Shown: in pieces, positions 1 to 9,947 of the stretch
How the letters are laid out: every line of letters starts with the position of its first letter
Numbering within the stretch: the stretch's first letter is position 1
DNA from: Cavia porcellus
Taxonomy: Eukaryota; Chordata; Mammalia; Rodentia; Caviidae
Assembly (NCBI RefSeq): GCF_034190915.1
Contig: NW_026947486.1
Span: 23,615,001 to 23,679,000 of the forward strand
DNA length: 64,000 nucleotides
Direction of reading: 5' to 3'
The notes under the pieces: model-generated
What the model was told of the DNA's origin: nothing
Database searches by the model: none
What the model saw: the letters and a program-made list of their open reading frames with translations, nothing else
Translations under genes and position numbers: made by a program

Positions 1-762
1 TGGTAAATCCTACATCACATTCTCACCACTGCTGATGCCATGTGAAGAAATTAATATATGACCTTTGTGGCATTTACAGTTGGCACTATTGCATAATATA
101 AGCTAAATATGCTATAAATTAACTTACTTAAATGTGAAAAGTTGAAATGTATCTGGCCCCAAGAGTTTTCAATAATACCTATATAACTGTATAAAGAACT
201 TATGACAGTCATTAAGATTAAGACAACCCAAACAAAATATAGGTGAAAGACTTGCAAGATATGTGCATAGTATTTTGATCATAATGTTATTTGTATGTTC
301 CTGTCTTCCAAAAAATCTTAAATCTAAAATGAATGCCAGCTTAGGGAAATGTTTGAATGCATTGTAGGAGATACTTATGGAATACAATGCACACATTTAA
401 AAGAATAAATCTGAGGTAGATTACTATTAAATAAGATCAGATGCATAAAAGACTTTATACTATGTAATTATTATAAAGCAATGAAAAATTAGTTAATTGG
501 ACATGAAAGGATAAAAATGGTATTAACAGTGCATATCTAGGAGACAAAGGTAGTAGTTTAAAAAGAAGGCGGTGTAAAATATTTGTCACGTATTTATAAT
601 CCCATTGATGTAAGAACAAATACATATGCATAAAGTAGCTTATTAAAATGTAGGATTAAAACTTGGATGTTATTTCAAGATGTGAGATTTGGAATGATTT
701 AACTAATTTCTAAAATAGTTAGATAATATTTGAAATTGTAATTACAAGTGTGCATTTCAATA
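1..762. other. AT-rich intergenic sequence, nothing recognised
   Basis: Upstream flank with only short random reading frames. I see no gene, RNA or clear repeat here, although very old L1-like sequence cannot be excluded by eye. Confidence 0.4.
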
Positions 763-847
763 TTTTTTTTTGTACCAGCGATCAAACCCATGACCTCACA
801 CTTGCCAGGCAGGTACTATGCCAGCTGAGCTATATCCCCAGTTCCTA
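763..847 (-). mobile_element. ID SINE (tRNA-Ala derived), reverse orientation
   Basis: T-run, then the reverse complement of an ID body ending in gctgagctatatccccag, the box A region of the tRNA-like promoter. Flanked by a matching catttcaata (753-762 and 848-857), a target-site duplication. The body is diverged from the younger copies in the window. Confidence 0.8.
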
Positions 848-934
848 CATTTCAATAATGAATATGTATTATTTATATGGGGAAAATAAGGACATTTATG
901 ACAATACAAATAGTGTCTCTCAAATTTCTTGCTT

Positions 935-1080
935 TAGCAGTTGGATGGACAGTGATTCATTATTCATCAAGTAAGTATTTAGTGAGCATTTAAAATTACC
1001 AGGCATTGTTTTAGGCACTAGGAATACCACAATAAACAAACCAGACAATAGTCTATCTCCTTAAGAAGCTTACATTCACA
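935..1080 (+). repeat. L2 (LINE-2) 3' fragment
   Basis: Resembles the L2 3' end: aagtatttagtgagcattta, caggcattgttttaggcact, then aataaacaaaccagacaa and gaagcttacattcaca. An ancient repeat shared by mammals. The following stretch to about 1261 belongs to another old interspersed repeat that also appears near 22080-22620 and 61700-62500. Confidence 0.6.
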
Positions 1081-1261
1081 TATGGAGACAGTGGTATAAC
1101 CAAAGGAAATAGATGGTGGAGAGAATATATACAAGGGACTCACTTTAGGATTTGCTAATTTTGAGGATACTGAGAGATAGATATTTGGAGAGTGTAAGTA
1201 GACAGTTGGATTACAGATATAGAATTCATAGGCCAAAGGAAGGGCTAGAGATACAGATATG

Positions 1262-2336
1262 GAAGTAGATAGCATATAAAATGGTGTTTCAGACCTCCTT
1301 TCTTGAGTCTGATCACATCCCAGTGCAGACACTGTGCAGAGAAAGTACTGAGGAAAAACAGGCAGCTGACAGGGGAGGAAAGTCAAGACAGATGAGGAAA
1401 GTCATCCAGCCAGGCAGAATTGATGTTGGCCCTTGGGGATTAAATGCTGCAGTTCCTCCTAGTATTTGCTTCCTTTCGTATGCAGGATGCTGGCAGGAGC
1501 TGATGCCAGAACCAGTGAGAAATGCACAGGGACAAACCTTGAATTTTGGAAAAGTATCAGTTCAGTTTAAGTGGCTTTACATCTGTATATCGGTTTCTAA
1601 CTTTTTGTGTTTCTCCAGTGATCCTGGAAGCACAGCAAGCAGCCTGTGTGTTCTTGGGCAGGACCCACAGACTGTTCTTCCCATTGCACATATTGAGAAA
1701 CCGGTTCAGGGATGCTGATTGACCAAGGCAGCTCACACAGCCAGGGACAGGCAGGCTGGGCACTTCACCCCTGGAATTGTAAAGCTCAGCCCAGCTTCTT
1801 TCCGCAGGGTTGTGGCTTCCCCAGGCTCTAGCCCTGGTATACTTTGGAGTCCACACACAAACACTTGATTGTTCTTGCAGCTCCACTGGGCGCCAGGAAG
1901 GACTTGGGGGTGGGTAGTGGGATAGTATGTCTGATAGGGGAGAGATTGGACAGTGGAAACAGAGTGGGTCTGGAGTAGCAAGTCCCACACCTGGATGGAC
2001 CCACATAGAACTCAGAATGTGATCTTAGGCCTCCTAAAAAGCAAATCTTGTTTGGAGGAGAAATTGGGGTTGAGGGAGGTCAGTCACTGAAAAGGAAGAG
2101 AGGGTACTTAGATTTGCAGACTGGCACTAGAAAAATGTGGGCTTTTTCAGTCAGAGTCTCAGGCCCAAGTTTTGCATTTCCTGTTTACTGGCCCAAGGCC
2201 CTTAATCTGTTTCATGGGTTGTGTCTGTGTCTCAGCTTTCTGATCTGTGAAATGTGGACATTGATGTCCTCATCTCAGATCTGCTGTGAGGTGCAAGCAA
2301 GCCTCAGCACAGTTCCTGGTATGAAGTACAAACTGT
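1262..2336 (+). repeat. Segmental duplication, copy 1 (partner 22629-23677)
   Basis: About 1075 bp that recurs in direct orientation 21.4 kb downstream at roughly 99% identity by eye (about a dozen substitutions; some 430 bp around 1710-2140 without a difference). It is not a known transposon: no terminal repeats, no poly(A), no target-site duplication, and it carries an internal MIR. Reading frames on both strands are short and unlike any family I know, so I do not call a gene. This copy keeps a 24-bp MIR stretch lost in copy 2, so it is probably closer to the original. It ends about 570 bp before the candidate MAGED1 promoter. Confidence 0.88.
2170..2335 (-). repeat. MIR SINE, reverse orientation
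   Basis: The order cccttaatctgtttcatggg, tctcagctttctgatctgtg, aaatgtgg and then cagcacagttcctggta is the reverse-oriented MIR core (family form: ctcagtttcctcatctgtaa, then agtgcctggca). It lies inside duplication copy 1. Confidence 0.6.
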
Positions 2337-3647
2337 ATCTTTGTCAGCTCTTTCCCTGCCCCACAGCCAATATTTCCATGGCAGTAGCTATGGAAAGGAC
2401 TGTAACGAAGCTAAGGCTGTGAGTTTGGGAGATAGTGACAGCGGACAGGCAGACTTATGTGCCAGGCAGCTGCTTTACTACCCCTGTAGTCTCCTGGCCT
2501 TTCTCTTTCCTTGGTTGCCAAGTGGATGAACTTAGTGAAAGGTGTAGTACTTGTTGCCATTGGAGAGCCCCCCCCCAAACCTCCTTAGTACTGAGCTAAA
2601 GTGGTTGCTAGACAAGGGGGTGGGGAGGTATTTATGGACCTGATTGGAGGAGACTTGACTACAGGAGGGCCAGAAAAGAGACCCACTGGAGAAACATAAT
2701 AGGCTAGTGTGGGGCAAGGGGTGGGACTTAGGTGGAGTGCATCTTTTGGGGGAGGAGATATAGAGGACAGGGAAGAACCCTTGAACATTGTTGACCTGGT
2801 TGGTGGTGGGAAGATACATCCTTCTAGTACATGTGTGCATAGTTGTCTCCAGGTCAGAGCTTTTGTTGGGAAAAGAGGTGGGACTCTTGAACTCTTAGCC
2901 CTTGCGCATGCGTGTGGAGTTCTGAGGTGGTGTGTGGTGTATAAATCTAAGAGGTGGGATTATCTAAGCTGCCTTCCTGGCATTTTCTTCTGGAGAAGGA
3001 AAGAATACAGCTGCCAAGAGCCCAACCCAGCAATCCTGGTTCTCTTTGAGTCGTGAAGAAGAGAGGCAGCAAGGGGGTTGGGGTTGGGTCCTGAGGCAAA
3101 GTGAGATTAGCCCACAAATAGGACATTTGCTTCTCTTGATCCTTTTCCCAGTTTTTTGTCCTGATCCCTTTGCCTGGGATTCTGAAATTCCTTTAGCTGC
3201 CTGTACCCTGATTCACATCCCCCACCTGACCCTTCCTGATTTAGAACCCCGTTCTTTCTCTGAACCCTTATCTAGTCCCTCCCGTCATTCTTCACAGAAT
3301 ACTCCCAGATTTCTGTGCCTTGGTCGGTATGGTTAAAAGGCTTCTCTTCATTCAAATCCACTGTTCAACTTCCCAAATACAAATCCCAAGCCCCTTTCTC
3401 TGACTTGAAAACTTTTTGGTTTCCCTCATCCTTGATTTGAAGTTTTTTCCTGTCAGTCTGAAGATTAAGAATCTTCATCTGAACGCCCGTTCAGTTTTGC
3501 TGCTCAGATCCAGCCTGTTTCTCTAACATATCCAGTACCTCATCTGCCCACATAGTCAAATCACATACGCAGAGGCACACAGGCACAGGGTCTGGCTTGT
3601 TTTTACCTTCTGTAGTGTAACACCAACTCCTCTCCCACAACCCCTAG
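2337..3647 (+). other. MAGED1 upstream flank
   Basis: Unique, moderately GC-rich sequence with a C-run near 2570 and pyrimidine-rich stretches near 3240-3650. It holds the promoter candidate at 2903-2970. A non-coding first exon of MAGED1 is expected here but cannot be delimited from sequence alone. Confidence 0.5.
2903..2970 (+). promoter_or_regulatory. Candidate MAGED1 core promoter: NRF1-like site and TATA-like box
   Basis: At 2903-2914 the sequence TGCGCATGCGTG fits the palindromic NRF1 consensus except for one position. TATAAAT follows at 2940-2946, which would place a start site near 2970. A donor-like site (ggcaaa then gtgaga) at 3101 could join such a first exon to the acceptor at 3647. 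This is inference: no CpG island is visible, and other start sites could lie outside the window. Confidence 0.35.
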
Positions 3648-3721
3648 GCTCCCTTCTAGCCCGAGATACCAGAGCCATGGCTCAGAAAATGGACTGTGGT
3701 GAGGGGCTCCTCGGCTTCCAG
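3648..3721 (+). CDS. MAGED1: MAGED1 start-codon exon (CDS 3677-3721)
   Basis: Exon with the end of the 5' UTR and codons 1-15. The acceptor is preceded by a C/T-rich tract and ends at AG 3646-3647; AG at 3658-3659 would shorten the UTR by 12 nt. The donor GTGAGA begins at 3722, phase 0. Confidence 0.85.
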
Positions 3722-6700
3722 GTGAGATCTCTGTTCCCCACCCCCACTGTTTCTCTAGAAGATAGTAACCCCGCCGGGGGGGGGGGGGGCTTTGGTTGCT
3801 CGGTTGCTAGGATTTTCCCCTTTATCATGCCTAGACTTCATCTTTCTTGTAATAATCTCAGAGTTTATCGAAAGGGGAGGGGTGTCCTCTTTCAGCCATC
3901 AGTTCCTGCTTAGAAGAAAAGGGGAGACCCCTTTAGTAGTCTGGGCAATTTGCCTAGAGATGATAACGAACCATTTTTTCCCACAGTACGGACTTGCATG
4001 GAGCAGCGGGTTGCCCCCTTTCCCAACTCATGACTCCACCCCCCTGTGTCTGACATTTTTCAACTGTGTAAACCACCCCCACCCCAACTCTGCCTGGAGT
4101 CCTGATCTCCCACAGCAAGCCTCACTGGCTCTACCCAAAGCTCACTTCTCCTTCAGTGCCCTAATCCTGTTTCAGTTTGTATCAGCTCCTCATACCACCT
4201 CATCCTTTTTGCCCCTTCCCTCATCCTCTGTGAACTGCGTGGTTTGTACTGGCCCCGCCTCTCTTCGACCTTTGTCTGCCCTCTAGGTCTCTGTCTGGGT
4301 CCCTCTCCCTTTGCCACTGAACTGCCTGCAGCTCTGCTGCTGTGCTGCACCTCTCCTACTCCAGCTTCTGAGGCAGAGAGATTTATTCCCTCCCCTCACT
4401 GTATTTACAGGCTGAGGCCTCTGTAGAAGACCGCACCTTACTTATGCAGACATTGATGGAGGCGATCCAGATCTCAGAAGCTCCACCTACCAGCCAGGCC
4501 CTGGCAGCTGCCAGTGGGCAGACAGCTAGTCCCCAGTGTTCACAGCCCCCAACTGCCAGTGAGAGGGTGGATATTCAAGTTTCAGCAGCTGCTGCAAGGC
4601 CTAAAACAGCCTTTAAAGCCCAGAATGCTACCGCAAAAGGCTCACGTGGTGTCTACAGTTTCTCTAAAGCACGTAATGCCAAGGCAATAGGCAATACCCA
4701 ACCTAAGACAGGCTTTAAGCCCCGGAATGCCACTCCAAAGTGCCCAAATGCTGCCTATGATTTTTCCAAGGCAGCAGCCAGAAGTAAATTGGCTACTAGT
4801 GAGTCTGAGATTACCTTATTTAAGGCCCAGGATGTCACTACTAAGGTGGGCCCAAATCCCAACAATAGTTTCTCTAGGTCTCCTAATGCCAATGAGATGG
4901 TCACTGACCAGCCTAAAACTGCCTTCAAGGCTTGGAATGATACCACTAAGGCCTCTGTAGCTGATACCCAGACCCACAGTCAGAATGTAAACTGGGCCAA
5001 AATGGCCACTTCCCAGGCAGACACAGAGACCAACCCAAGTATCTTTGAACCTGATGGTGCAGCTGCGCAGACATCAGCAGATAGTTCCCTGGCTCAGAAT
5101 TTGGAGTCCCGGACTATCATTCATGGCAAGAGGACGCACAAGGTGAGATCCCTGCTAGCTTCATTTTTCTTCAGGCTCTCACTTTTTTCTAACTGAAAAA
5201 AATTACATGTAACTTCCTGTATTCAGTCAGGCAGGGGATCTTGTGGTGAACCTTTATTTTTGTTTGTTGAGGTTTCACAAACTGATGAGAAGACAATAAA
5301 TGCACACAGATAATAAATCTATATGTAATTCACTTTACATTTTGGTAGCAGCTACCATGTGTTAGGTCTTAAACTAGGCATGCTCACAAATGTCATGTTT
5401 CTAAATCTTACTTGCTAGGGATCATAGTCTCAGTTTTACAGAGAGGGAAACTTAAGTCTCAGAAAGATGAAGTGACTTGAGTGATTTGTTCAGGGTGATA
5501 TAATTAGAGCCACTAGTGGACGTAGGAAGAAGAGAAGTCACAAGCCCCCACCCTTGGGTTTCTTTTGGCTTGGTTTGGAGATGAAATTTCTGCCTAGAAG
5601 ACAGTGAAAGATAAACTTGTGACGGGTGAACATTGGCTAGTGTATCAGGCTGTCACTACAGGTAAGGGTTTAGAGGAGCTTCTTGGAGTAGTGAGGGTGA
5701 AGACAGAACCAACTAGCGACCGGGATGTTTCTTTTGTCTGATGTTCCAGATTAATAACTTGAATGTGGAAGAGAACATCTGTGGTGATCAGATGCGGGCC
5801 CCGTTGGCTGCTGGGACCTGGAGGTCTGCACCAGTTCCAGTGACCACTCAAAACCCACCTGGTGTACCCCCTAATGTGCTCTGGCAGACCCCATTGGCTT
5901 GGCAGAACCCCTCTGGCTGGCAAAACCAGACAGCTGGGCAGACTCCACCAACACGTCAGAACCCCCCAGCTAGTCAGTCTCCATCATCCTGGCAGAACCT
6001 AGTTGCATGGCAGAATCCAGTGATATGGCCAAGCCCCATTGTTTGGCCTGGCCCAGTTATATGGCCACATACTTTTGTTTGGCCTGGCCCAGTTGTCTGG
6101 CCAAACCCAATGGCTTGGCAGAATCCACCTGGATGGCATACTCAACCTGGATGGCAGAACACACCAGGCTGGCAGGGCCCTCCAGACTGGCAAGGCCCTT
6201 CTGATTGGCCATTACCTCCTGACTGGCCACTGCCACCTGATTGGCCACTTCCCACTGACTGGCCACTTCCACCTGACCGGATCCCTGCAGATTGGCCAAT
6301 TCTACCTGACTGGCAGAACCTGCGGCCCTCACCTAACCTCGAACCCTCCCCCAACTCACATGCCTCACAGAACATGAGTGCCTCACAGCCCCGAGATGTG
6401 GCCCTTCTTCAGGAAAGAGTAAGAGCTATACCTCCTCAGTTACTTCTCTCACTCTTGTTTCTCTTTCTCTTTCTCTTTTGTTGTCCTTATATTTGTAATA
6501 AACTGCATTTTCTGCAAATATCTTATAATTTAAATGAGTTCCTTCTCTCCCAGGCAAATAAGTTAGTCAAGTACCTGATGCTTAAAGACTACACAAAGGT
6601 GCCCATCAGGCGCTCAGGTAGGCAACTATTATCCCTTCCCCAAACTCTGCCTTGCCTTTCCCTGTTTTCTGTGGGCATACTTTTGCCTGTACTGTGTCCC

Positions 6701-7834
6701 TTATCATTCTGGCACTTTGCTTCAATAGCTGATTCTTCCTATCCCATGCTTGAGGACCTTCACTTGTTATCCTCAACCAGGTTTGCCAAGTGGCCAGGAA
6801 ATCACCCACATTCAATCCAGGTCTTCCCTCCTCTCTCTTACAGAAATGCTGAGGGATATTATCCGAGAATACACTGATGTTTATCCAGAAATCATTGAAC
6901 GTGCATCTTTTGTCTTGGAGAAGGTGAGAAGGTAGCCCTGAGGGACAAGAATGATAAAGTCTTGATTTTTAAAGATTTGTGAAATTTTTACTGGAAGTTT
7001 AGAGTAAGACTCACAGGGAAGTGAGTGACTGCTTATAGGTACTGTTTATGCTAAATCTCATAATGTTTTTGTCTTATTTTTTTTTTGGTTCCTATAGAAA
7101 TTTGGGATACAACTGAAAGAAATTGACAAGGAAGAACACCTATACATTCTCATCAGTACCCCTGAATCCCTGGCTGGCATACTGGCAACGTAAGATGGGA
7201 AAGTCCATTCTCCCATCCCCCACCCTGGGAGTTTCAAATAGGTCAGGGTCCAGAGTTCATTTTTACACAGTGGTTCATGGGAAGAGCCAGGGTATAATTC
7301 TCCCCCTGGCTGAGAAGTATTGGGAAGTTATATGGGTAAGCTGGCTGTGGTATCTCATACAAATGGCTGCTAAAAATATATTATTTTAATTCTCCTTTAG
7401 GACCAAAGACATACCCAAGCTGGGTCTCCTCTTAGTGATACTGGGTGTCATCTTCATGAATGGCAATCGTGCCAGTGAGGGTGAGTGACTGGACTTATAG
7501 CTAGGGGTTGGCCATAACCTTATTCCATGCTCATTTTCCATGCCTTGTCTCCTCCTGCTTCCCTTTGCAGCTGTCCTCTGGGAGGCACTACGCAAGATGG
7601 GACTGCGTCCTGGGTATGATCGGGCATCTCTTATCTGTTTGAATCATCCTTTGACAACAGAGAATGGTTCCAGGACTGCCTTAACTTCATGGTCTGGGGG
7701 TTTGGTTTGGGGCAGTCCAGAGCCTCGGGTTGTGACCTGGGTGGATGGGGAAGTCGTCCTGAACTCTGCCTCTTTTTTCATCTCTGATCTTGTGCTGGAA
7801 AGCTCTCTGCTTTTCTTCAGACAAAATCATAGCA

Positions 7835-7869
<35 letters not shown>

Positions 7870-9740
7870 TTCTCTCTCTTTCTTTTTTGATTACTATCAT
7901 CAGGGTGAGACATCCTCTCCTTGGAGATCTGAGGAAACTTCTTACTTACGAGTTTGTAAAGCAGAAGTAAGTGATACCTAAGGAACTTTTTCTGGTCCTC
8001 ATCATTCTGTATTTTAGTCTGCTCAGAAAGCCCTTCTGAAGCTTATTTCTTAAAATACCCCTGTTCATAGGCTCACAAAAACACATTTGTACTCAAGGGT
8101 GCTTACTGCAAATAGGCCGTTAGCCTGAGTTTTTATATTTTATAGCTATCTTACAATCAGTTAAAGTCTGCCCACTATCTTCACGGCAGATATTTGCAAG
8201 GCTGGGCCAGGTAGAGGCTTTTATACTGCAGTGTAATCATGGCAGTGGACCTGTGACTCATTGACATTATTATAAGAATCTGGAGCTAGAGACTTGTTAG
8301 AGGGAGTGAGATTAGTGTTGTCCTTTCTGTGTCCTAACACAAGCCTCCCTTGCAGCTCTGAATGATTGCCTGGGGTAGAAACACTGACACAGAAATTCAG
8401 AAGTCTGAATAAGTACCCCAATTGTGGTTAGGAGTTTGGAGTCAAGAGAATTGCTACCTGAAATTAGAAGTTTCAAAACCTTGAATTATTGTGCATCAGT
8501 GTATGGACTACCATTCTGCCTGGGTAGGTAACACATACATTTTTGCTGTTTTAGATACCTGGAATACAGACGAGTGCCCAACAGTCACCCTCCTGAGTAT
8601 GAGTTCCTCTGGGGCCTCCGTTCCTACCATGAGACTAGCAAGATGAAAGTGTTAAGGTTCATTGCAGAGGTAATGAAACTGCTCCATAACTGATAGTAGC
8701 TGGGAAAGGTACAGAAAAGGAACAATATCCTAGATATATTGTTGTTGTGGTATGCAGTGACATTAAATAAAGTGCTTGATATGTATTAGTACTTGGTAAG
8801 TATTAACTAATCCTATTGTGGGATTTTTATTTTTTTTTCAAATTTTTAAATATTTTTGTTGTTTCCAGGCTTTACTAAAGTACAAAAAAAAGTACATAAT
8901 TTATAGCATATGCCCTGAGTTTTTTTTATTTTTCATTTATTTTTAATTCAAAAGAAGTATACATATTTATGGAGTGCAATACGTTTTGATAATGTGTATA
9001 TATTATGGAATGGTTAAATCAAGCTAAGTAACTGTCATACTTACCTTACATACTTATTTTTTGGTGGTAAAACATTTAAAGCTACCTCCCTGGGATTTTC
9101 AAATATGCAGTACGTAATCATTAACTATAGTCATCGTCCAGTACATAGATCTGTAAGCTTATTCATTCTATCTAATTGAAACCTTGGGGCCCCTAACCAT
9201 CCTACCCCATCACAGGCCCTGGCAACCACCATTCTGCTCTACTATGAGTTTGACATTTTTTGGATTCCACATATAAGTGAGATCATGCAAGTGTATATCT
9301 TTCTGTTTCTGGTTTATCTACTTAACATCATAATGGCCTCTAAATAGGTTTTTGGTTTTTATTTCTCATCTCAGGTTCAGAGGAAAGACCCTCGTGTCTG
9401 GACTGCACAGTTCATGGAGGCTGCACAGGAGGCTTTGGATGCTATGGATGCTGCTTCGGCTGAGGCTGAAGCCCGGGCTGAAGCAAGAACCCGCATGGGC
9501 ATTGGAGATGAGGCTGTGTCTGGGCCTTGGAGCTGGGATGACATCGAGTTTGAGCTGCTGACTTGGGATGAGGAAGGAGATTTTGATGATCCCTGGTCCA
9601 GAATCCCATTTACCTTCTGGCCTAGATACAACCAGAATGGCCACTCCACAATTCCTCAGACCTTCGCTGGTCCTATTATTGGTCCTGGTGGTACATCCAC
9701 TGCCAACTTCAGTGCCATTGGTTTCTTCTGGGTCGAGTGA
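3677..9740 (+). CDS. MAGED1: MAGED1, melanoma-associated antigen D1 (spliced, 782 aa)
   Basis: Joined coding exons: 3677-3721, 4411-5142, 5750-6418, 6554-6617, 6844-6923, 7098-7189, 7401-7480, 7571-7613, 7904-7966, 8555-8669, 9375-9740. Their lengths sum to 2349 nt, giving 782 residues and a stop, against 778 in human. Domain order: a short N-terminus ([15 protein letters not shown]); a region of degenerate FKxxNAT repeats (about residues 50-190); a tryptophan-rich hexapeptide array of WQNP/WPxP/DWPLPP type (about 302-450); the MAGE homology domain with tandem winged-helix folds (about 475-675, containing [13 protein letters not shown] and [14 protein letters not shown]); and an acidic, Ala/Glu-rich C-terminus ending GAIGFFWVE. 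No signal peptide or membrane segment is apparent, as expected for a cytoplasmic/nuclear adaptor. The start lies in a good context (gagccATGG) and matches the known MAGED1 N-terminus. No frameshift or lost splice site was found, so the gene looks functional. Confidence 0.95.
3776..3789 (+). repeat. Poly(G) run (14 G) in MAGED1 intron
   Basis: Fourteen consecutive G follow ccccgcc, about 55 bp after the start-exon donor. A homopolymer of this kind is prone to length error in sequencing and to slippage in vivo. Confidence 0.9.
4411..5142 (+). CDS. MAGED1: MAGED1 exon, residues 16-259
   Basis: The acceptor tatttacag ends at 4410, and the donor GTGAGATC begins at 5143; 732 nt, phase 0 at both ends. 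It begins [20 protein letters not shown] and carries about four loosely repeated blocks of some 40 residues built around F-K-x-x-N-A-T/D-x-K followed by a Y/F-S/D-F-S-K/R motif. The low-complexity, Ala/Thr/Asn/Gln-rich composition is typical of the disordered N-terminal half of this protein. It ends [11 protein letters not shown], a basic patch. Confidence 0.93.
5330..5530 (+). repeat. MIR SINE in MAGED1 intron
   Basis: Shows the MIR order: ccatgtgttaggtcttaaac, then cagttttacagagagggaaa, gtctcagaaagatgaagtga and ttcagggtgatataattaga. An old element between the 732-nt and 669-nt coding exons. Confidence 0.7.
5750..6418 (+). CDS. MAGED1: MAGED1 exon, residues 260-482, with the tryptophan hexapeptide array
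   Basis: The acceptor gatgttccag ends at 5749, and the donor GTAAGAGC begins at 6419; 669 nt, phase 0. From about 5876 to 6325 the exon is an array of six-residue units with consensus W-Q/P-x-P-x-x, grading from WQNPxx into DWPLPP units. This array is characteristic of MAGED1; family literature assigns it to binding Dlx/Msx homeodomain partners. The exon ends in VALLQER, just before the MAGE homology domain. At the DNA level the array is a coding minisatellite of 18-bp units, so unit number is expected to vary between species. Confidence 0.94.
6554..6617 (+). CDS. MAGED1: MAGED1 exon, residues 483-504, start of MAGE homology domain
   Basis: The acceptor ctctcccag ends at 6553, and the donor GTAGGC begins at 6618. 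The 64-nt exon encodes [21 protein letters not shown] and leaves one base for the next codon. This is the first helix of the MAGE homology domain. Confidence 0.93.
6844..6923 (+). CDS. MAGED1: MAGED1 exon, residues 504-530
   Basis: The acceptor tcttacag ends at 6843, and the donor GTGAGAAG begins at 6924. The 80-nt exon encodes [20 protein letters not shown] followed by ASFVLEK, part of the first winged helix. Confidence 0.94.
7098..7189 (+). CDS. MAGED1: MAGED1 exon, residues 531-561
   Basis: The acceptor ttcctatag follows a T-rich tract and ends at 7097; the donor GTAAGATG begins at 7190. The 92-nt exon encodes [20 protein letters not shown] and the residues after it, ending in AGILAT with two bases carried over. 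Strongly conserved part of the MAGE homology domain. Confidence 0.94.
7401..7480 (+). CDS. MAGED1: MAGED1 exon, residues 561-588
   Basis: The acceptor tctcctttag ends at 7400, and the donor GTGAGTGA begins at 7481. The 80-nt exon encodes [20 protein letters not shown] and then GNRASE. This is the hydrophobic core segment most conserved across all MAGE proteins. Confidence 0.95.
7571..7613 (+). CDS. MAGED1: MAGED1 exon, residues 588-602 (43 nt)
   Basis: The acceptor ccctttgcag ends at 7570, and the donor GTATGATC begins at 7614. This short exon encodes [15 protein letters not shown] with split codons at both ends. The donor is weaker than its neighbours (GTATGA instead of GTRAGT). Confidence 0.92.
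7837..7867 (+). repeat. (TC)n microsatellite next to a MAGED1 splice acceptor
   Basis: About 15 TC units, followed by atttctctctctttctttttt and the acceptor at 7903. The array forms part of an extended polypyrimidine tract. Confidence 0.9.
7904..7966 (+). CDS. MAGED1: MAGED1 exon, residues 602-623
   Basis: The acceptor ttactatcatcag ends at 7903, and the donor GTAAGTG begins at 7967. The 63-nt exon encodes [23 protein letters not shown] microsatellite lies only about 35 bp upstream of the acceptor, inside the pyrimidine-rich tract. Confidence 0.93.
8555..8669 (+). CDS. MAGED1: MAGED1 exon, residues 623-661
   Basis: The acceptor ttgctgttttag ends at 8554, and the donor GTAATG begins at 8670. 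The 115-nt exon encodes [20 protein letters not shown] and then [18 protein letters not shown], the end of the second winged helix of the MAGE homology domain. Confidence 0.94.
8830..9345 (-). mobile_element. Old L1 3' end in MAGED1 intron, reverse orientation
   Basis: Resembles the 3' UTR of ancient mammalian L1 on the - strand: ttaattcaaaagaagtatac, caggccctggcaaccaccat, then gattccacatataagtgaga. Much diverged and non-coding. Confidence 0.65.
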
Positions 9741-9752
9741 AGCATTGGATAG
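9375..9752 (+). CDS. MAGED1: MAGED1 last coding exon, residues 662-782 and stop
   Basis: The acceptor tttctcatctcag ends at 9374. The exon begins [20 protein letters not shown], then an Ala/Glu-rich helix, then an acidic segment ([20 protein letters not shown]) and the C-terminus GFFWVE with TGA at 9738-9740. A donor-like GTATAT follows at 9753, with an acceptor at 9947, so the 3' UTR is split across an intron, as known for this gene. Confidence 0.92.
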
Positions 9753-9947
9753 GTATATCACTTTGAATTGGGAAGTTTGGGGGGTATAGGATTGATGGGG
9801 TTGCATTTATGTTCATGAGCTAGGAATTATATTGGAAACCTGTGGTGGGGATATGAAGGAAGTATAGGAAAGCACTGTTTGGTATTTATATTCCTTACTA
9901 TTTGATAATATATATCATTGAATTTTTACTTTTTCTTATATTCACAG

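Noticed and set aside
1281..1718. Open frame of 145 codons on +, preserved as 137 codons in the second copy (22670-23083)
   Set aside because: Conservation follows from the recent duplication. There is no family resemblance, codon signal or conserved start, and frames on the other strand are equally long.
1557..2006. 149-codon frame on -, also present at 22922-23371
   Set aside because: Same reason: near-identical DNA keeps any frame open. Composition is random and no domain is recognisable.
5999..6375. Repetitive frames antisense and out of frame to the MAGED1 tryptophan array
   Set aside because: Shadows of the 18-bp coding repeat. The sense frame is the known protein.
7790..7981. Ser-Leu repeat frame across the TC tract
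   Set aside because: Microsatellite translation overlapping the splice acceptor of a real exon.
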